This document shows, piece by piece, positions 27,777 to 37,210 of a stretch of DNA of 64,000 nucleotides (its first letter is position 1; every line of letters begins with the position of its first letter). Made by a program: the position numbers and the translations under genes. The notes beneath the pieces were generated by a model. It saw only the letters and a program-made list of their open reading frames with translations, was not told the origin of the DNA and searched no databases. The stretch lies in assembly GCA_002356455.1 (NCBI GenBank), contig AP017968.1:3844001-3908000 (forward strand), written 5' to 3'. This DNA comes from Fusobacterium varium (lineage in GTDB: Bacteria > Fusobacteriota > Fusobacteriia > Fusobacteriales > Fusobacteriaceae).

Positions 27777-28740
27777 AAAATTCCTCCCAATTTTCAATTA
27801 GAGAATAAATCGTTGATGCAAGTTTATAAGGATGATGTCTTACCATTCCCTTGGAGTCTATTTCCAAAATATCCCTGTCTATTATTTTTATTTTGCTCTT
27901 TTCTAATTCATCTCTGTCCAGAATTACTCTGTCACTATTCATCATTCTATATCTTTCAAGGATTTCCTTTGGAATTTCTCTAGAATCTACAATAACTTCA
28001 TCAATTATTCCTTCCTCAACGTTTTTATTTATTGCTTTTATATGATCTGAAACTGTATATCCTTCTGTTTCTCCAGGCTGCTGCATTGCATTACATATAT
28101 ATATTTTTTTACCTTTACATTTTCTCAAACTTTCTTTTATTCCATCTAAAAGTAGATTAGGAATTATACTTGTGTAAAGGCTTCCTATTCCAAATATAAC
28201 AAGATCAGCTTCCTCTAAAGCTTTAAGATTTTCTTCTGGTGCTTCTACTGGTTCTTTATAGAAGATTCTTTTTATTTTTTCTCCTGTTACAGGAATATTT
28301 GACTCTCCTTCTATTATCTTTCCATTCTCTTTCTCAGCCATAAGAATGACTTTTTCACTTGTAGCTGGAAGTATTTTGCCTTTTATATTAAACAATTTTC
28401 TAAGATTATCTACTGCACTTCTTATATCTCCTGTTAATTCCTTCATTGCTATTATCAGAAGATTTCCCAATGGGTGCCCTCCTAAAAAGCTGTCTTTTTT
28501 AAATCTATATTGAAAAACCTCTTCAATTAAAGGTTCTACATCACTTAATGCTACCATTACATTTCTAATATCTCCAGGAGCAGGAACATCAAACTCTTTT
28601 CTTAAAAGCCCACTGCTTCCGCCATCGTCTGCCACAGTAACTATAGCTGTCAGATCCACTGGAAGATATTTCAATCCTCTTAATACAACTGAAATTCCAC
28701 TTCCTCCACCTATTACAACAACTTTGGGTTTTTTATCCAT
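27769..28740 (-). CDS. yvcK: YvcK/CofD-like gluconeogenesis factor
   Basis: 323 residues of the YvcK family, UDP-sugar-binding proteins needed for growth on gluconeogenic carbon and for cell shape in other bacteria. Conserved VVIGGGSGISVVLRGLK, TVADDGGSSGLLR, APGDIRNVMVALSD and GGHPLGNLLI are all present. ATG 28740 lies nine bases after GGGAGG; a TTG two codons earlier is too close to it. Coupled to the radical SAM gene. In Firmicutes yvcK usually sits with rapZ and whiA, which are absent here. Confidence 0.9.
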   Translation of the reverse strand: MDKKPKVVVIGGGSGISVVLRGLKYLPVDLTAIVTVADDGGSSGLLRKEFDVPAPGDIRNVMVALSDVEPLIEEVFQYRFKKDSFLGGHPLGNLLIIAMKELTGDIRSAVDNLRKLFNIKGKILPATSEKVILMAEKENGKIIEGESNIPVTGEKIKRIFYKEPVEAPEENLKALEEADLVIFGIGSLYTSIIPNLLLDGIKESLRKCKGKKIYICNAMQQPGETEGYTVSDHIKAINKNVEEGIIDEVIVDSREIPKEILERYRMMNSDRVILDRDELEKSKIKIIDRDILEIDSKGMVRHHPYKLASTIYSLIENWEEFYV

Positions 28741-28792
28741 TTTCAAGTACCTCCCACTGCTTCTTAATTAATTATCCCTCGAAAATAAAAAA

Positions 28793-28819
28793 AAAGCAAC
28801 CTAATATTTAGATTGCTTT
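28793..28819 (-). terminator. Terminator after the four-tRNA cluster
   Basis: AAAGCAA (28793-28799) and TTGCTTT (28813-28819), with TAA/TTA inside, then a T-run on the minus strand. Confidence 0.8.
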
Positions 28820-28828
28820 ATCCTCACT

Positions 28829-28902
28829 TGGAGGCGACGACCAGATTTGAACTGGTGATGGAGATTTTGCAGACCTCTGCCTTACCGCTTGGCGACGTCG
28901 CC
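28829..28902 (-). tRNA. tRNA-Cys (GCA)
   Basis: 74 nt with encoded CCA. Acceptor GGCGACG pairs with CGTCGCC, anticodon loop TCTGCAAAA centred on GCA. Last gene of the Val-Asp-Phe-Cys cluster. Confidence 0.95.
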
Positions 28903-28916
28903 TTTATAAATTTTGG

Positions 28917-28992
28917 TGGTGCCCAGAGGCGGAATCGAACCACCGACACGGGGATTTTCAGTCCCCTGCTCTACCGACTGAGCTATCTGGGC
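28917..28992 (-). tRNA. tRNA-Phe (GAA)
   Basis: 76 nt with encoded CCA. Acceptor GCCCAGA pairs with TCTGGGC, anticodon arm GGGGA-CTGAAAA-TCCCC gives GAA. Confidence 0.96.
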
Positions 28993-29018
28993 ATTTAACA
29001 GTCAGTAAGAAATAAAAA

Positions 29019-29095
29019 TGGCGGGAGTGACGAGGGTCGAACTCGCGACCTCCTGCGTGACAGGCAGGCGCTCTAACCAACTGAGCTACACCCCC
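29019..29095 (-). tRNA. tRNA-Asp (GTC)
   Basis: 77 nt with encoded CCA. Acceptor GGGGGTG pairs with CACTCCC with one G-T pair; anticodon arm CTGC-CTGTCAC-GCAG gives GTC; discriminator G as is normal for Asp. Confidence 0.95.
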
Positions 29096-29102
29096 AGCAT
29101 AA

Positions 29103-29178
29103 TGGTGGTCACAATAGGACTTGAACCTATGACCCCCTGCTTGTAAGGCAGGTGCTCTCCCAACTGAGCTATGCGACC
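29103..29178 (-). tRNA. tRNA-Val (TAC)
   Basis: 76 nt with encoded CCA. Acceptor GGTCGCA pairs with TGTGACC with one G-T pair; anticodon arm CTGC-CTTACAA-GCAG gives TAC. First of the cluster; a TATAAT on the minus strand lies about 15 bp upstream with a weak -35. Confidence 0.95.
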
Positions 29179-29452
29179 ATTTCTTTAACTGTGCTTAATT
29201 ATAATACCTCATTTTACTCAATAAAGCAATTTGAGTTATTAGAGTTTATAGCCAATTATCTAAAATTATTTTGTTATTTATATTAAAACCTTTTATTATC
29301 TTCATTTTATAAAAAAATATATTTTTTCTTCTGAATTTATCTATAATTTGGAAATTTTCCAAGCAATCCTTGATATCACTGAGTTCACAAAAAATTTCAA
29401 TAAAAACAGTATAACAAATATAGTTATACTGTCCTTTATTTAATATTAGCAT

Positions 29453-29920
29453 TTATAAATCTTCTCCATTACTATGTATAACTTTTTTATACCAGTAAAA
29501 TGATTCTTTTTTACTTCGTTTTAAAGTTCCTCTTCCCTCATTATCTTTGTCTACATATATAAAACCATATCCTTTCCCCATTTCTCCAGTTGTAAAAGAT
29601 ATACAATCAATGCAACCCCATGGAGTATATCCTATTACTTCCACTCCATCCATTGCAGCTCTAGTAAAGAGGGTTATACAACAAATTGCAAAATATCTAA
29701 AATTTTTTATAGGATCATCTGATAATCTCCCTGCATTTCCACTGTATTTCTCTAAAGAAATCGTTTTTAATCTTTCGATATCACCCATTTTCACAGCATC
29801 CATAAGTTCTTGCTCATAACGAACTGAAATATGGAATTCATCATTTTCTCTTTGAGAAAAGATATCTTCTGTATAATCTGAAAGTATGTTTTTTTCTATA
29901 TCTTTTCTATCCTTATTCAT
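29453..29920 (-). pseudogene. Chimeric relic: AraC-type regulator N-terminus joined to GH1 6-phospho-beta-glucosidase C-terminus
   Basis: One intact frame of 155 residues made of two unrelated parts. Residues 1 to about 90 ([45 protein letters not shown]) resemble the region before the HTH in AraC/YesN-like regulators that are often found beside sugar genes. Residues from about 94 ([52 protein letters not shown]) are the C-terminal end of a family 1 6-phospho-beta-glucosidase. The HTH and the whole catalytic part of the glucosidase are missing. A deletion between two neighbouring same-strand genes, joined in frame near 29641-29655, explains it. A function is unlikely. Confidence 0.8.
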
Positions 29921-29925
29921 AAATT

Positions 29926-30594
29926 TTACAGTACTCCATATTTTTTGAATGCCTCTGTACTGGACATTCCATTTTCTATTTCTTCTCTTACTTTCTTTTC
30001 AGCTCTGACTTTTTCTAATGATTTAGCTATTACCTCTTCTTCTATCTTTTTGGGAACAATCAAGACTCCATCCATATCTGCAACTACTAAATCACCAGGA
30101 TTTATCCATACAGCTCCTATCTCAATAGGGCATCTATAATCAACTATTTTAGTTCTTACTGATGAATCCTGTGCAAATCTTCCTCTGCTGAATACTGGAA
30201 AATCCTGTTCCAACATCATCTTAGTATCTCTATGATATCCATTTATTACAGCTCCTGCTGCTCCTCTTTTTTTAGCTGTTGCTGTTAAAATCTCTCCCCA
30301 GTAAGCACACCTCATATTTCCACCATGAGCTATATAGACATCTCCCTCTTGAAGCTGATCTAAAGCTTCAGTCAATTTTCCAAAAGGCTCACTTTGCTCT
30401 CCATATACATCTATCATATTTACTGGCATAGCCCTTCCTGCTATCTTCATTTCCAAAAGAGCAGACTGTATTTCTGGAAATAAAATCTGATGATAGTACC
30501 CCATTCCATCTAATATATCCCCAATAACTGGTGTATAAAGTTCTCCCTTTACAAGTTCAAAAAGTTCCTTGTCATTATTCCATTCTTTCATCAT
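29926..30594 (-). CDS. RraA-family protein (HMG aldolase / demethylmenaquinone-methyltransferase-like fold)
   Basis: 222 residues. Family marks are GDILDGMG near the N-terminus, [36 protein letters not shown] with the Arg-Asp pair that in aldolase members binds substrate and metal, and [14 protein letters not shown]. RraA proteins include RNase E inhibitors and 4-hydroxy-4-methyl-2-oxoglutarate or oxaloacetate-decarboxylating aldolases. The preserved Arg-Asp suggests an enzyme; the substrate is unknown. It lies five bases upstream of the chimeric relic, which suggests a former sugar or acid catabolic locus. Confidence 0.8.
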   Translation of the reverse strand: MMKEWNNDKELFELVKGELYTPVIGDILDGMGYYHQILFPEIQSALLEMKIAGRAMPVNMIDVYGEQSEPFGKLTEALDQLQEGDVYIAHGGNMRCAYWGEILTATAKKRGAAGAVINGYHRDTKMMLEQDFPVFSRGRFAQDSSVRTKIVDYRCPIEIGAVWINPGDLVVADMDGVLIVPKKIEEEVIAKSLEKVRAEKKVREEIENGMSSTEAFKKYGVL

Positions 30595-30664
30595 ATTTCC
30601 CCCTTGTTTAGTAGATATTTTGATTATATCACTTTTGTTTTACAATGAAAACAGATATATAAAA

Positions 30665-30684
30665 AGACAGATCAATGATCTGCC
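30665..30684 (-). terminator. Terminator of the mutS2-holB operon
   Basis: GACAGATCA and TGATCTGCC form a hairpin whose minus-strand side is followed by a T-run, just at the holB stop. Confidence 0.75.
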
Positions 30685-31596
30685 TTAAATTTTTAAAAAT
30701 AGCTCTAAAAGCACAAGTTTCATGTTGACAGGATATCTCAGCATTCCCTTTAAAGTAAGTCTTTTTTCCAACCCCTGCATATCTCCTAATACATAGATTG
30801 TATACTCTATGATTTTTCTGTACAACTCTTTATCTGAAGTTCCCCTCATTATTTCTTCTACCAAAAATATCTTTTCTTGTGGAGATATGTAATATCTTCC
30901 TTTAATAAAATCTCTAATACATTTGTATATTCCTGTCTTATGCTCTAATTCTTTGGTTTCAGTGTATTTCTTGAGAAAATTCCCTATATTTCCATAAAAT
31001 TCAGATTCATTCAAATTAATCTCTGAATTTTTAAACCCTTTTATATCTTCACTATTTCCCATATAGAATGTATAAGTAAAATCATCTACATCTAATTCTT
31101 CAGCATTTCTTTTTTTTATTTTCACCAGTATACTTCTTGATTTTATTGTAGGAAGTATATTCAGACTGCTGCTTAAAAGAATAAAAAAGCTGCCTTCATT
31201 AGGTTCTTCTATAAGCTTCAAAAGAGAGTTTCCAGCTTCTTTTTTCATCTTTTGAATATCTTTTAATATAAATATTTTTTTTCCGCCTTCATATGAACTG
31301 GATGAAGACTTGTATGCAAGCTCTCTGACAGCATCTACTTTTATACCACTAGGATCATCTAATATTTCTAAATCACTATAAATAAATTTATCTATCTTTC
31401 TGCATACATTACAGGTATCACAAAAATCTCCTTCCAGAGTTTCGCAACACAATCCTTTAGTAAAATAAAGAGCAAATTCCATAAGCTGTTCAGTATCACT
31501 TCCATAGAAAAGATAAGTCCCTGATTTCTTATCAGACTTTAATTCATTTCTAAAAAAAGTTTTAACTTCTTCATTAGAAACGATATCTTTTATCAT
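30685..31596 (-). CDS. holB: DNA polymerase III delta' subunit (clamp loader)
   Basis: 303 residues. It has the AAA+ clamp-loader form without a usable P-loop (LFYGSDTEQLMEFA replaces G-x4-GKT), as is normal for delta'. Zinc-module cysteines are at about 50, 59, 62 and 65. GNSLLKLIEEPNEGSFFILLSS and the PTIKSRSILV segment (SRC position reads SRS) complete the match. It starts on the last base of mreB. Last gene of the operon. Confidence 0.85.
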   Translation of the reverse strand: MIKDIVSNEEVKTFFRNELKSDKKSGTYLFYGSDTEQLMEFALYFTKGLCCETLEGDFCDTCNVCRKIDKFIYSDLEILDDPSGIKVDAVRELAYKSSSSSYEGGKKIFILKDIQKMKKEAGNSLLKLIEEPNEGSFFILLSSSLNILPTIKSRSILVKIKKRNAEELDVDDFTYTFYMGNSEDIKGFKNSEINLNESEFYGNIGNFLKKYTETKELEHKTGIYKCIRDFIKGRYYISPQEKIFLVEEIMRGTSDKELYRKIIEYTIYVLGDMQGLEKRLTLKGMLRYPVNMKLVLLELFLKI

Positions 31597-32627
31597 TATC
31601 TTTCAGCCTTCTCTATTTTTCTAAGAATATTCAACTGATCAAGAGCCAGTCCAGCACCTTTTACTACACTTTCAAGCGGATTATCAGCAAGTCTCACATT
31701 AAGGTTAGTAAATTTAGCTATCATTTCTGGAAAGTTTCTGATAAGAGAACCTCCTCCAGCCATAACTATTCCTTTATCAACTATGTCAGCTGCAAGTTCA
31801 GGCGGAGTTCTTTCAAGAACGTATTTTACACAGTCTACAACTTCCATAAGAGAATCATTTATAGCCTCTCTTACTTCTTCTGAAGTTATTTCAACTGTTT
31901 TAGGAAGTCCTATAATCAGATCTCTACCTTTAATAGTCATTTTTTCTTCTTCTTCCAAAGGCAAAGCTGTTCCTATTCTTATTTTTATCTCTTCAGCTGT
32001 CTTATCTCCTATAAGAAGATTATGAGTTTTCTTTACATATTTGATGATATCATTATCAAAGTTGTTTCCAGCTGTTCTTATAGTTTTGCTTACTACTGTT
32101 CCTCCTAAGGAAATAACAGCCACATCAGTAGATCCTCCGCCAATATCTATTATCATATTTCCTTCAGGCACGGATATATCAAGTCCCGATCCAAGAGCTG
32201 CTGCTCTTGCCTCTTCTATCAGATATGCTCTCTTTGCTCCAGCAGATATTGCAGCTTCAAGTACAGCTCTTTTCTCTACTCCTGTTACATCAATAGGAAC
32301 ACATATCATAATTTCAGGCATAATAAAACTATATGAACCAAAAACCTTTTTAATAAAGTATTTTATCATAGCTTCAGTAATGTCATAGTCAGCTATAACT
32401 CCTTCACTAAGAGGCTTTACAGCTACAATAGTATCTGGAGTTTTTCCAAGCATTTCTTTAGCTTCGTTTCCTACTGCCAGTACTTTTCTGCTTTCTCTTT
32501 CTACTGCCACTACTGATGGCTCATTTAAAACTATTTTTTTATGTTTTTTACTGTAAACCAGTGTATTTGCCGTTCCTAAATCTATTCCTATACTTCTGTT
32601 CAATCTAAAATTTGGGAATAATCTCAT
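31596..32627 (-). CDS. mreB: Rod-shape-determining actin MreB
   Basis: 343 residues with the actin-type ATPase motifs IGIDLGTANTLVY (phosphate 1), MIDIGGGSTDVAVISLGG (phosphate 2) and IVMAGGGSLIRNFPEMIA (adenosine). It forms membrane filaments that guide lateral wall synthesis, fitting a rod-shaped cell. No mreC or mreD follows; instead it sits between mrnC (ATGA overlap) and holB. It could be an Mbl-type paralogue. Confidence 0.95.
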   Translation of the reverse strand: MRLFPNFRLNRSIGIDLGTANTLVYSKKHKKIVLNEPSVVAVERESRKVLAVGNEAKEMLGKTPDTIVAVKPLSEGVIADYDITEAMIKYFIKKVFGSYSFIMPEIMICVPIDVTGVEKRAVLEAAISAGAKRAYLIEEARAAALGSGLDISVPEGNMIIDIGGGSTDVAVISLGGTVVSKTIRTAGNNFDNDIIKYVKKTHNLLIGDKTAEEIKIRIGTALPLEEEEKMTIKGRDLIIGLPKTVEITSEEVREAINDSLMEVVDCVKYVLERTPPELAADIVDKGIVMAGGGSLIRNFPEMIAKFTNLNVRLADNPLESVVKGAGLALDQLNILRKIEKAER

Positions 32628-33007
32628 CGCTTTTCACCCTCTATACATTTTTTTATTGCTAATTCAATCAAATCTTCTCTTCCATCAACATAAAATCCAG
32701 CTATAAGTGCTTCAAAAGCTGTTGCTTCTTTATATTCTAAAACTGAGCATGACTTGGGAAAAGTCTTTATATTCCCATTTTTTGCTCTATTTCCCAGCAT
32801 CTGATATTTTTCCTCTAATAGAGGAACTATTTCCTTGTATAATATACTCTGTTTCTTGGCATTGACACACTCCTTAACTCTTTTATTGAGATTCTGGAGA
32901 TTCAGTCCTTTATTTATCCAATATTTTCTTATACAGAGTTCCCAGACAGCATCTCCAAGGTATGCCAGCACTACTCCACTTGTTTCTTTTAGATCTACAT
33001 GCTCCAT
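32624..33007 (-). CDS. mrnC: Mini-ribonuclease III
   Basis: 127 residues consisting of one RNase III catalytic domain without the dsRNA-binding domain. The signature LAYLGDAVWELCIRKY carries the metal-binding Asp; the second acidic cluster is in EATAFEALIAGFYVDGRE. It matures 23S rRNA in Bacillus. It overlaps cysS by 13 bases, the same neighbour as in Firmicutes. Confidence 0.93.
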   Translation of the reverse strand: MEHVDLKETSGVVLAYLGDAVWELCIRKYWINKGLNLQNLNKRVKECVNAKKQSILYKEIVPLLEEKYQMLGNRAKNGNIKTFPKSCSVLEYKEATAFEALIAGFYVDGREDLIELAIKKCIEGEKR

Positions 33008-34416
33008 GTAGTTGTATCCTTTCCATCTTTGATTTTTATACCTATTTCTGCCAGTCTATCTCTAATTTTATCAGACATAGACCAGTTCTTGTCAGCTCTT
33101 GCTTCTCTTCTTAATTCAAGAATAAATTCAACAAGCTCAGAAGTCAGATTTCCAACTTCATTATCAAGTTTAAGTATAACTCCTAAAACTTCCTGCATTA
33201 TATTAATAACATAGTCTACAGTTTCTTTTACAGTTGTTTTTCCTTTTGTACTTAGTCTATCCCCTTCAAGTGCTTTATTTAATTCCTTAATAAGTTCAAA
33301 TATAGCTCCAAGCCCTTGTGCAGTATTAAAGTCATCATCCATAGCAGTTACGAATTTTTCACTTGAAGATTTTAGTACTTCTGCCAGTTCAGCACAGTCT
33401 GATCCATCCTCTTTTGTATCTGCTGCCAGTGCATCTTTAGCTCTTAATAAAGCATTTTCTATTCTTTCCAGTGATGACTTAGCTTGATTTAATTCATAGT
33501 TAGAGAAATCCATAGGTTTTCTGTAATGAGCTCCAAGTATGAATAATCTTATTACTCTTCCTTCAAATTGATCCAATACTTGTCTAAGAAGCATAAATGT
33601 TCCTGACTTAGACATTTTTTCTCCATTAATATTGATGTATCCATTGTGCATCCAGTATCTTGCAAATTCTCCTCCACAAGAACATTTAGATTGTGCTATT
33701 TCATTTTCATGATGTGGGAATATTAAATCCTGTCCTCCACCATGTATATCAAATGTATCTCCTAAATATTTATGTGACATTGCCGAACATTCAATATGCC
33801 ATCCTGGTCTTCCTTTTCCCCAAGGAGAATCCCAGCTTGGTTCCCCTTCTTTTGCTGCTTTCCAAAGAGCAAAGTCCACAGGAGATTTTTTTATATCTGC
33901 GACTTCTATTCTTGCACCACTTTTAAGATCATCTACATTTTGTTTAGAAAGAGCTCCATATCCATCTTTATATTTTTCTACATTGAAGTATACATCTCCT
34001 TCTGCCTCATAAGCATATCCTTTTTCTATAAGGTTCTGAATTATTTCTATCATATCTCCAATATGCTCAGTTGCTTTAGGTCTTATCATTCCAGCTTCTT
34101 TAAGATTTACCTTTGAAGTATCCTCAAAGTATGCTTTTATATATTTTTCAGCTATATCTTTAAGAGAAACCCCTTCTTCATTAGCTCTTCTTATCATTTT
34201 ATCATCTACATCTGTAAAATTTTGTACATACTTTACTTTATATCCTCTATATTCAAAATATCTTCTTACTGTATCAAAGAATATAGCTGGCCTTGCATTT
34301 CCAATATGAATATAATTATATACAGTAGGCCCACAGACATACATTGACACTTCTCCTTCTTTTACAGGTTTGAATTCGTCAATTTTTCCACTGAGGGTGT
34401 TATATATTTTTATCAT
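32995..34416 (-). CDS. cysS: Cysteinyl-tRNA synthetase
   Basis: 473 residues, class I. The HIGH motif appears as HIGNARP, preceded by the zinc Cys in MYVCGPTVYNY; the zinc site continues with CSAMSHKYLGDTFDIHGGG and HHENEIAQ, and KMSKS is present as EKMSKSGTF. The DALR domain and C-terminus are complete. It overlaps its upstream neighbour by ATGA. Confidence 0.97.
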   Translation of the reverse strand: MIKIYNTLSGKIDEFKPVKEGEVSMYVCGPTVYNYIHIGNARPAIFFDTVRRYFEYRGYKVKYVQNFTDVDDKMIRRANEEGVSLKDIAEKYIKAYFEDTSKVNLKEAGMIRPKATEHIGDMIEIIQNLIEKGYAYEAEGDVYFNVEKYKDGYGALSKQNVDDLKSGARIEVADIKKSPVDFALWKAAKEGEPSWDSPWGKGRPGWHIECSAMSHKYLGDTFDIHGGGQDLIFPHHENEIAQSKCSCGGEFARYWMHNGYININGEKMSKSGTFMLLRQVLDQFEGRVIRLFILGAHYRKPMDFSNYELNQAKSSLERIENALLRAKDALAADTKEDGSDCAELAEVLKSSSEKFVTAMDDDFNTAQGLGAIFELIKELNKALEGDRLSTKGKTTVKETVDYVINIMQEVLGVILKLDNEVGNLTSELVEFILELRREARADKNWSMSDKIRDRLAEIGIKIKDGKDTTTWSM

Positions 34417-35657
34417 TTTATCCTCCTTAATAGTTTCTCTATATTTTTAGAATCAGTTTCTGCTTCAAAAATTATTTCATTACCAATTCCTGTTATGTTT
34501 AAATCTGTTTCTTTCAGTTCTTCTATACCAAAATTACTATAAATATCCAAAGAACCATATAGAAATTGTCCTCTTACCAATGCAGTTGGAGAAATATTTT
34601 CCACAAAACTGTCTTTTCCATAAATAAGTGTATTTTCATCTTTAAAAAATAATTTTGCTCTCTTTGAAATACGATATCCATCTTCTGTTTTAAACATACT
34701 CAAAGCTTTTCTTATTTTTTCAGCATCTTTTAATGGAATCATCACAGTTGCATTACTACTGTCAGCTATTATTTCTCCATCTATTTCTTTAAGAAGTTCT
34801 GATGGTTTTGCTCCTATAAATCCCTGCCACATAGCAAGTATTATGTCTTCATTACTTCCAAGAGTATATGAATTAAAAATAAGCTTTTCAAGTTTTGAGA
34901 AATCTTTCATTGAAAGATACAAAGTATTTTTTCCAGCATACTTTAATAATTTTCTCTCTTCTGGCTGATCATTGAAGGCAGCAAATATACTCTTATCTCC
35001 AATAATCTTTCCCTGTAATTTTACTATATTTTTATCTACAGTTCCAGTTAAAGATATAACCTCTATACCTAAATCTTTAGTTTTTGTATTATTATAAATA
35101 AGAACTCCAAGAGTGTTATCTCTAGTTTCATCTATTATATTTTCTATTTTAGCATTATAAGTTCCTTTTTTGTTAATTATTTTTTTCAAAACTGATTTAT
35201 TTTCAGAAAAAATTATCAGTCCTCTATGAAAACACATGTATATATCTTTTTTAAGTCCATATTTTTCCATATATTTATTCTTTAGTCTGTAAAATTCTCC
35301 ATCTTTATCAAAATATTTTACACTGTCTTTTAAAATAAAGAAATACCAGTATCCAGTATCTACAACCACTGCTGTTTTTAATTCTCTATTATAAAAATCA
35401 GAATCAGAAAAAGCATATACTTTTGAAATATATTTTTTAGTTTCTTCAAATTTTTCATAATCTGTTTCTTTTCCAGCTGCATCCATCAAAGGCATTATTT
35501 CTTTAAAATCTTTATCTGCTATCCCTTCATTTGCATATATTATTTTTGTATCTTCTGTTATAAATTCTCTTGGAGATACTTTATACCCAAATCTATATCC
35601 CGCTAGAAAACCAACAAAAATAATTATAACAAAAAGCAGTATATATCTTTTTTTCAT
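34413..35657 (-). CDS. Membrane-anchored exported protein, function unknown
   Basis: 414 residues. An N-terminal signal anchor (KKRYILLFVIIIFVGFLAGY) is followed by a large soluble domain of alternating strands and helices, without cysteine pairs or recognised catalytic motifs. The domain would be periplasmic. It may belong to a fusobacterial lineage-specific family. It is coupled to cysS by ATGA (its stop is TGA) and lies 12 bp after the nitrilase, so it is an integral part of the operon. Confidence 0.75.
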   Translation of the reverse strand: MKKRYILLFVIIIFVGFLAGYRFGYKVSPREFITEDTKIIYANEGIADKDFKEIMPLMDAAGKETDYEKFEETKKYISKVYAFSDSDFYNRELKTAVVVDTGYWYFFILKDSVKYFDKDGEFYRLKNKYMEKYGLKKDIYMCFHRGLIIFSENKSVLKKIINKKGTYNAKIENIIDETRDNTLGVLIYNNTKTKDLGIEVISLTGTVDKNIVKLQGKIIGDKSIFAAFNDQPEERKLLKYAGKNTLYLSMKDFSKLEKLIFNSYTLGSNEDIILAMWQGFIGAKPSELLKEIDGEIIADSSNATVMIPLKDAEKIRKALSMFKTEDGYRISKRAKLFFKDENTLIYGKDSFVENISPTALVRGQFLYGSLDIYSNFGIEELKETDLNITGIGNEIIFEAETDSKNIEKLLRRIK

Positions 35658-35669
35658 AAGCTATTCTCC

Positions 35670-36500
35670 TTACTCAAATCTATTTTTTTGTATTCTTTTT
35701 AATTCTCTTATAGTCAAATCTATTTTTTCTGATTTAAATACAGGTGCACTTATTCTTGCTCTTCTTATACAGCATGAATCTATACAGCAGTACAAAGTGT
35801 CTTCCTTAAAGTAATCAGCTTCTTTTACTACTTCACCACATGGATCTATTACCATAGAATTTCCAAAGAATGTCACTCCATCCTCTACTCCTGCTCTGTT
35901 GGTCATTATATTAAATACACCATTAGATATAGAACTACTTTTTAATAAAGCTTTCCATGTTGATGATACAGAAGATTTATTTACTCCTAGTCTTGCAGGA
36001 GCATTAGCTATAGAAAATATATATTTAGCTCCATCCTGTGAAAGAATATAATGAGCTGATTGATGCCATGCATCTTCACATATAAGCATTCCCATTCTTC
36101 CGAATTTTGTATCAAATGCTCTTATCTTATCTCCACTTCCAAAATATCTTCCTTCAAAAAACATTCCATAATCAGGAAGATATACTTTTCTATGTTTATG
36201 TATAATTTTTCCATCTTCAAGATAATAGGCTGTATTATATGGATATTCCTCTTCTCCCATCTCAGCCATACCAAATATTATACTTATCTTCTTACTTTTT
36301 TCCAGCAATATATCTGGAACATTCTTCATAGCTGTTTCAAAAACTATATCTTCCAGCATATACCCATTTAATACCAGTTCAGGAAATATTATAATGTCAT
36401 CTCCTGCCACTATACCCTTTTCAATTAACTCTATCATTTTTAATAAATTCTGTTCTGTATTTCCCAATACAGGTTTCATCTGTTCTATACGAATATTCAT
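35670..36500 (-). CDS. Nitrilase-superfamily carbon-nitrogen hydrolase
   Basis: 276 residues. The catalytic triad is visible: Glu in IIIFPELVLNG, Lys in HKHRKVYLPDYG and Cys in GMLICEDAWHQ. The layout resembles the glutaminase-type or omega-amidase branches, including those fused to NAD synthetase, but the amide substrate cannot be told. It starts eight bases after ispD. Confidence 0.88.
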   Translation of the reverse strand: MNIRIEQMKPVLGNTEQNLLKMIELIEKGIVAGDDIIIFPELVLNGYMLEDIVFETAMKNVPDILLEKSKKISIIFGMAEMGEEEYPYNTAYYLEDGKIIHKHRKVYLPDYGMFFEGRYFGSGDKIRAFDTKFGRMGMLICEDAWHQSAHYILSQDGAKYIFSIANAPARLGVNKSSVSSTWKALLKSSSISNGVFNIMTNRAGVEDGVTFFGNSMVIDPCGEVVKEADYFKEDTLYCCIDSCCIRRARISAPVFKSEKIDLTIRELKRIQKNRFE

Positions 36501-36508
36501 AACTCCCC

Positions 36509-37210
36509 CTATTTAAGAGATAACAAATCTTCTAATGTAGTTATCTTTATATTGTCATAATCTCCTGTAATGACTTTTACTTTTTCTCCTGTTCTCTCTA
36601 CAAGAGAAGAATCATCTGTTCCAAGAAACTTTTCATCCTCTGCTTTTTTATATGCTTTTTTTAATATATCTCCTCTAAATGTCTGTGGTGTATGAACAGA
36701 TATAAGACCTGCTCTGTTTGGGGTAGCAAGAATTTCTCCATCTAATCCTATTACCTTTATTGTATCCTTTACAGGCACTCCTATTACTGCTCCAGCAAGT
36801 GTTTTATCATTGTCAAGTGCTGCACAAGTCATTTCTATATATTTTTCTTTCATAAAAGGCCTCACTCCATCTTGTACTAATATATAAGTGCTCCCTTCAT
36901 CTTCCTTCAAAGCATTATAAATGGAGTTTTGTCTTTCTTTTCCTCCCGCAAGAATTTTTTTTACTTTTTTTATATTATATTTATTGCATTGTTTTTTTAC
37001 TAAGTCAATATTATTTTCATTAGTTACAATAATTATTTCATCTATCAAAGAAGATTTTTCTGCTGTTTCCAAAGGAAAAACAAACAGTGGTTTTCCATTA
37101 TACTCAAAAAACTGTTTTGGATAATCCAATCCCATTCTTTTTCCAATTCCAGCAGCAGCCAGTATGAGAGTTATTTTCTTTTTTTCTATTTCAGAGTCAC
37201 TACTGTACAT
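36509..37210 (-). CDS. ispD: 2-C-methyl-D-erythritol 4-phosphate cytidylyltransferase
   Basis: 233 residues of the MEP isoprenoid pathway; joins CTP to methylerythritol phosphate. The nucleotide-binding LILAAAGIGKRMG, with PKQFFEYNGKPLF, and VQDGVRPF are typical. It starts at ATG 37210 behind GGAGG inside the end of mutS2, a 25-bp overlap. The first ten residues are slightly longer than usual. Confidence 0.93.
   Translation of the reverse strand: MYSSDSEIEKKKITLILAAAGIGKRMGLDYPKQFFEYNGKPLFVFPLETAEKSSLIDEIIIVTNENNIDLVKKQCNKYNIKKVKKILAGGKERQNSIYNALKEDEGSTYILVQDGVRPFMKEKYIEMTCAALDNDKTLAGAVIGVPVKDTIKVIGLDGEILATPNRAGLISVHTPQTFRGDILKKAYKKAEDEKFLGTDDSSLVERTGEKVKVITGDYDNIKITTLEDLLSLK

Noticed and set aside
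29246-29452. 68-codon open frame after the chimeric relic, minus strand
   Set aside because: It starts on the base after the relic's stop, has no ribosome site, and is AT-driven with low-complexity Ile/Asn/Lys composition; I do not support it as a gene.
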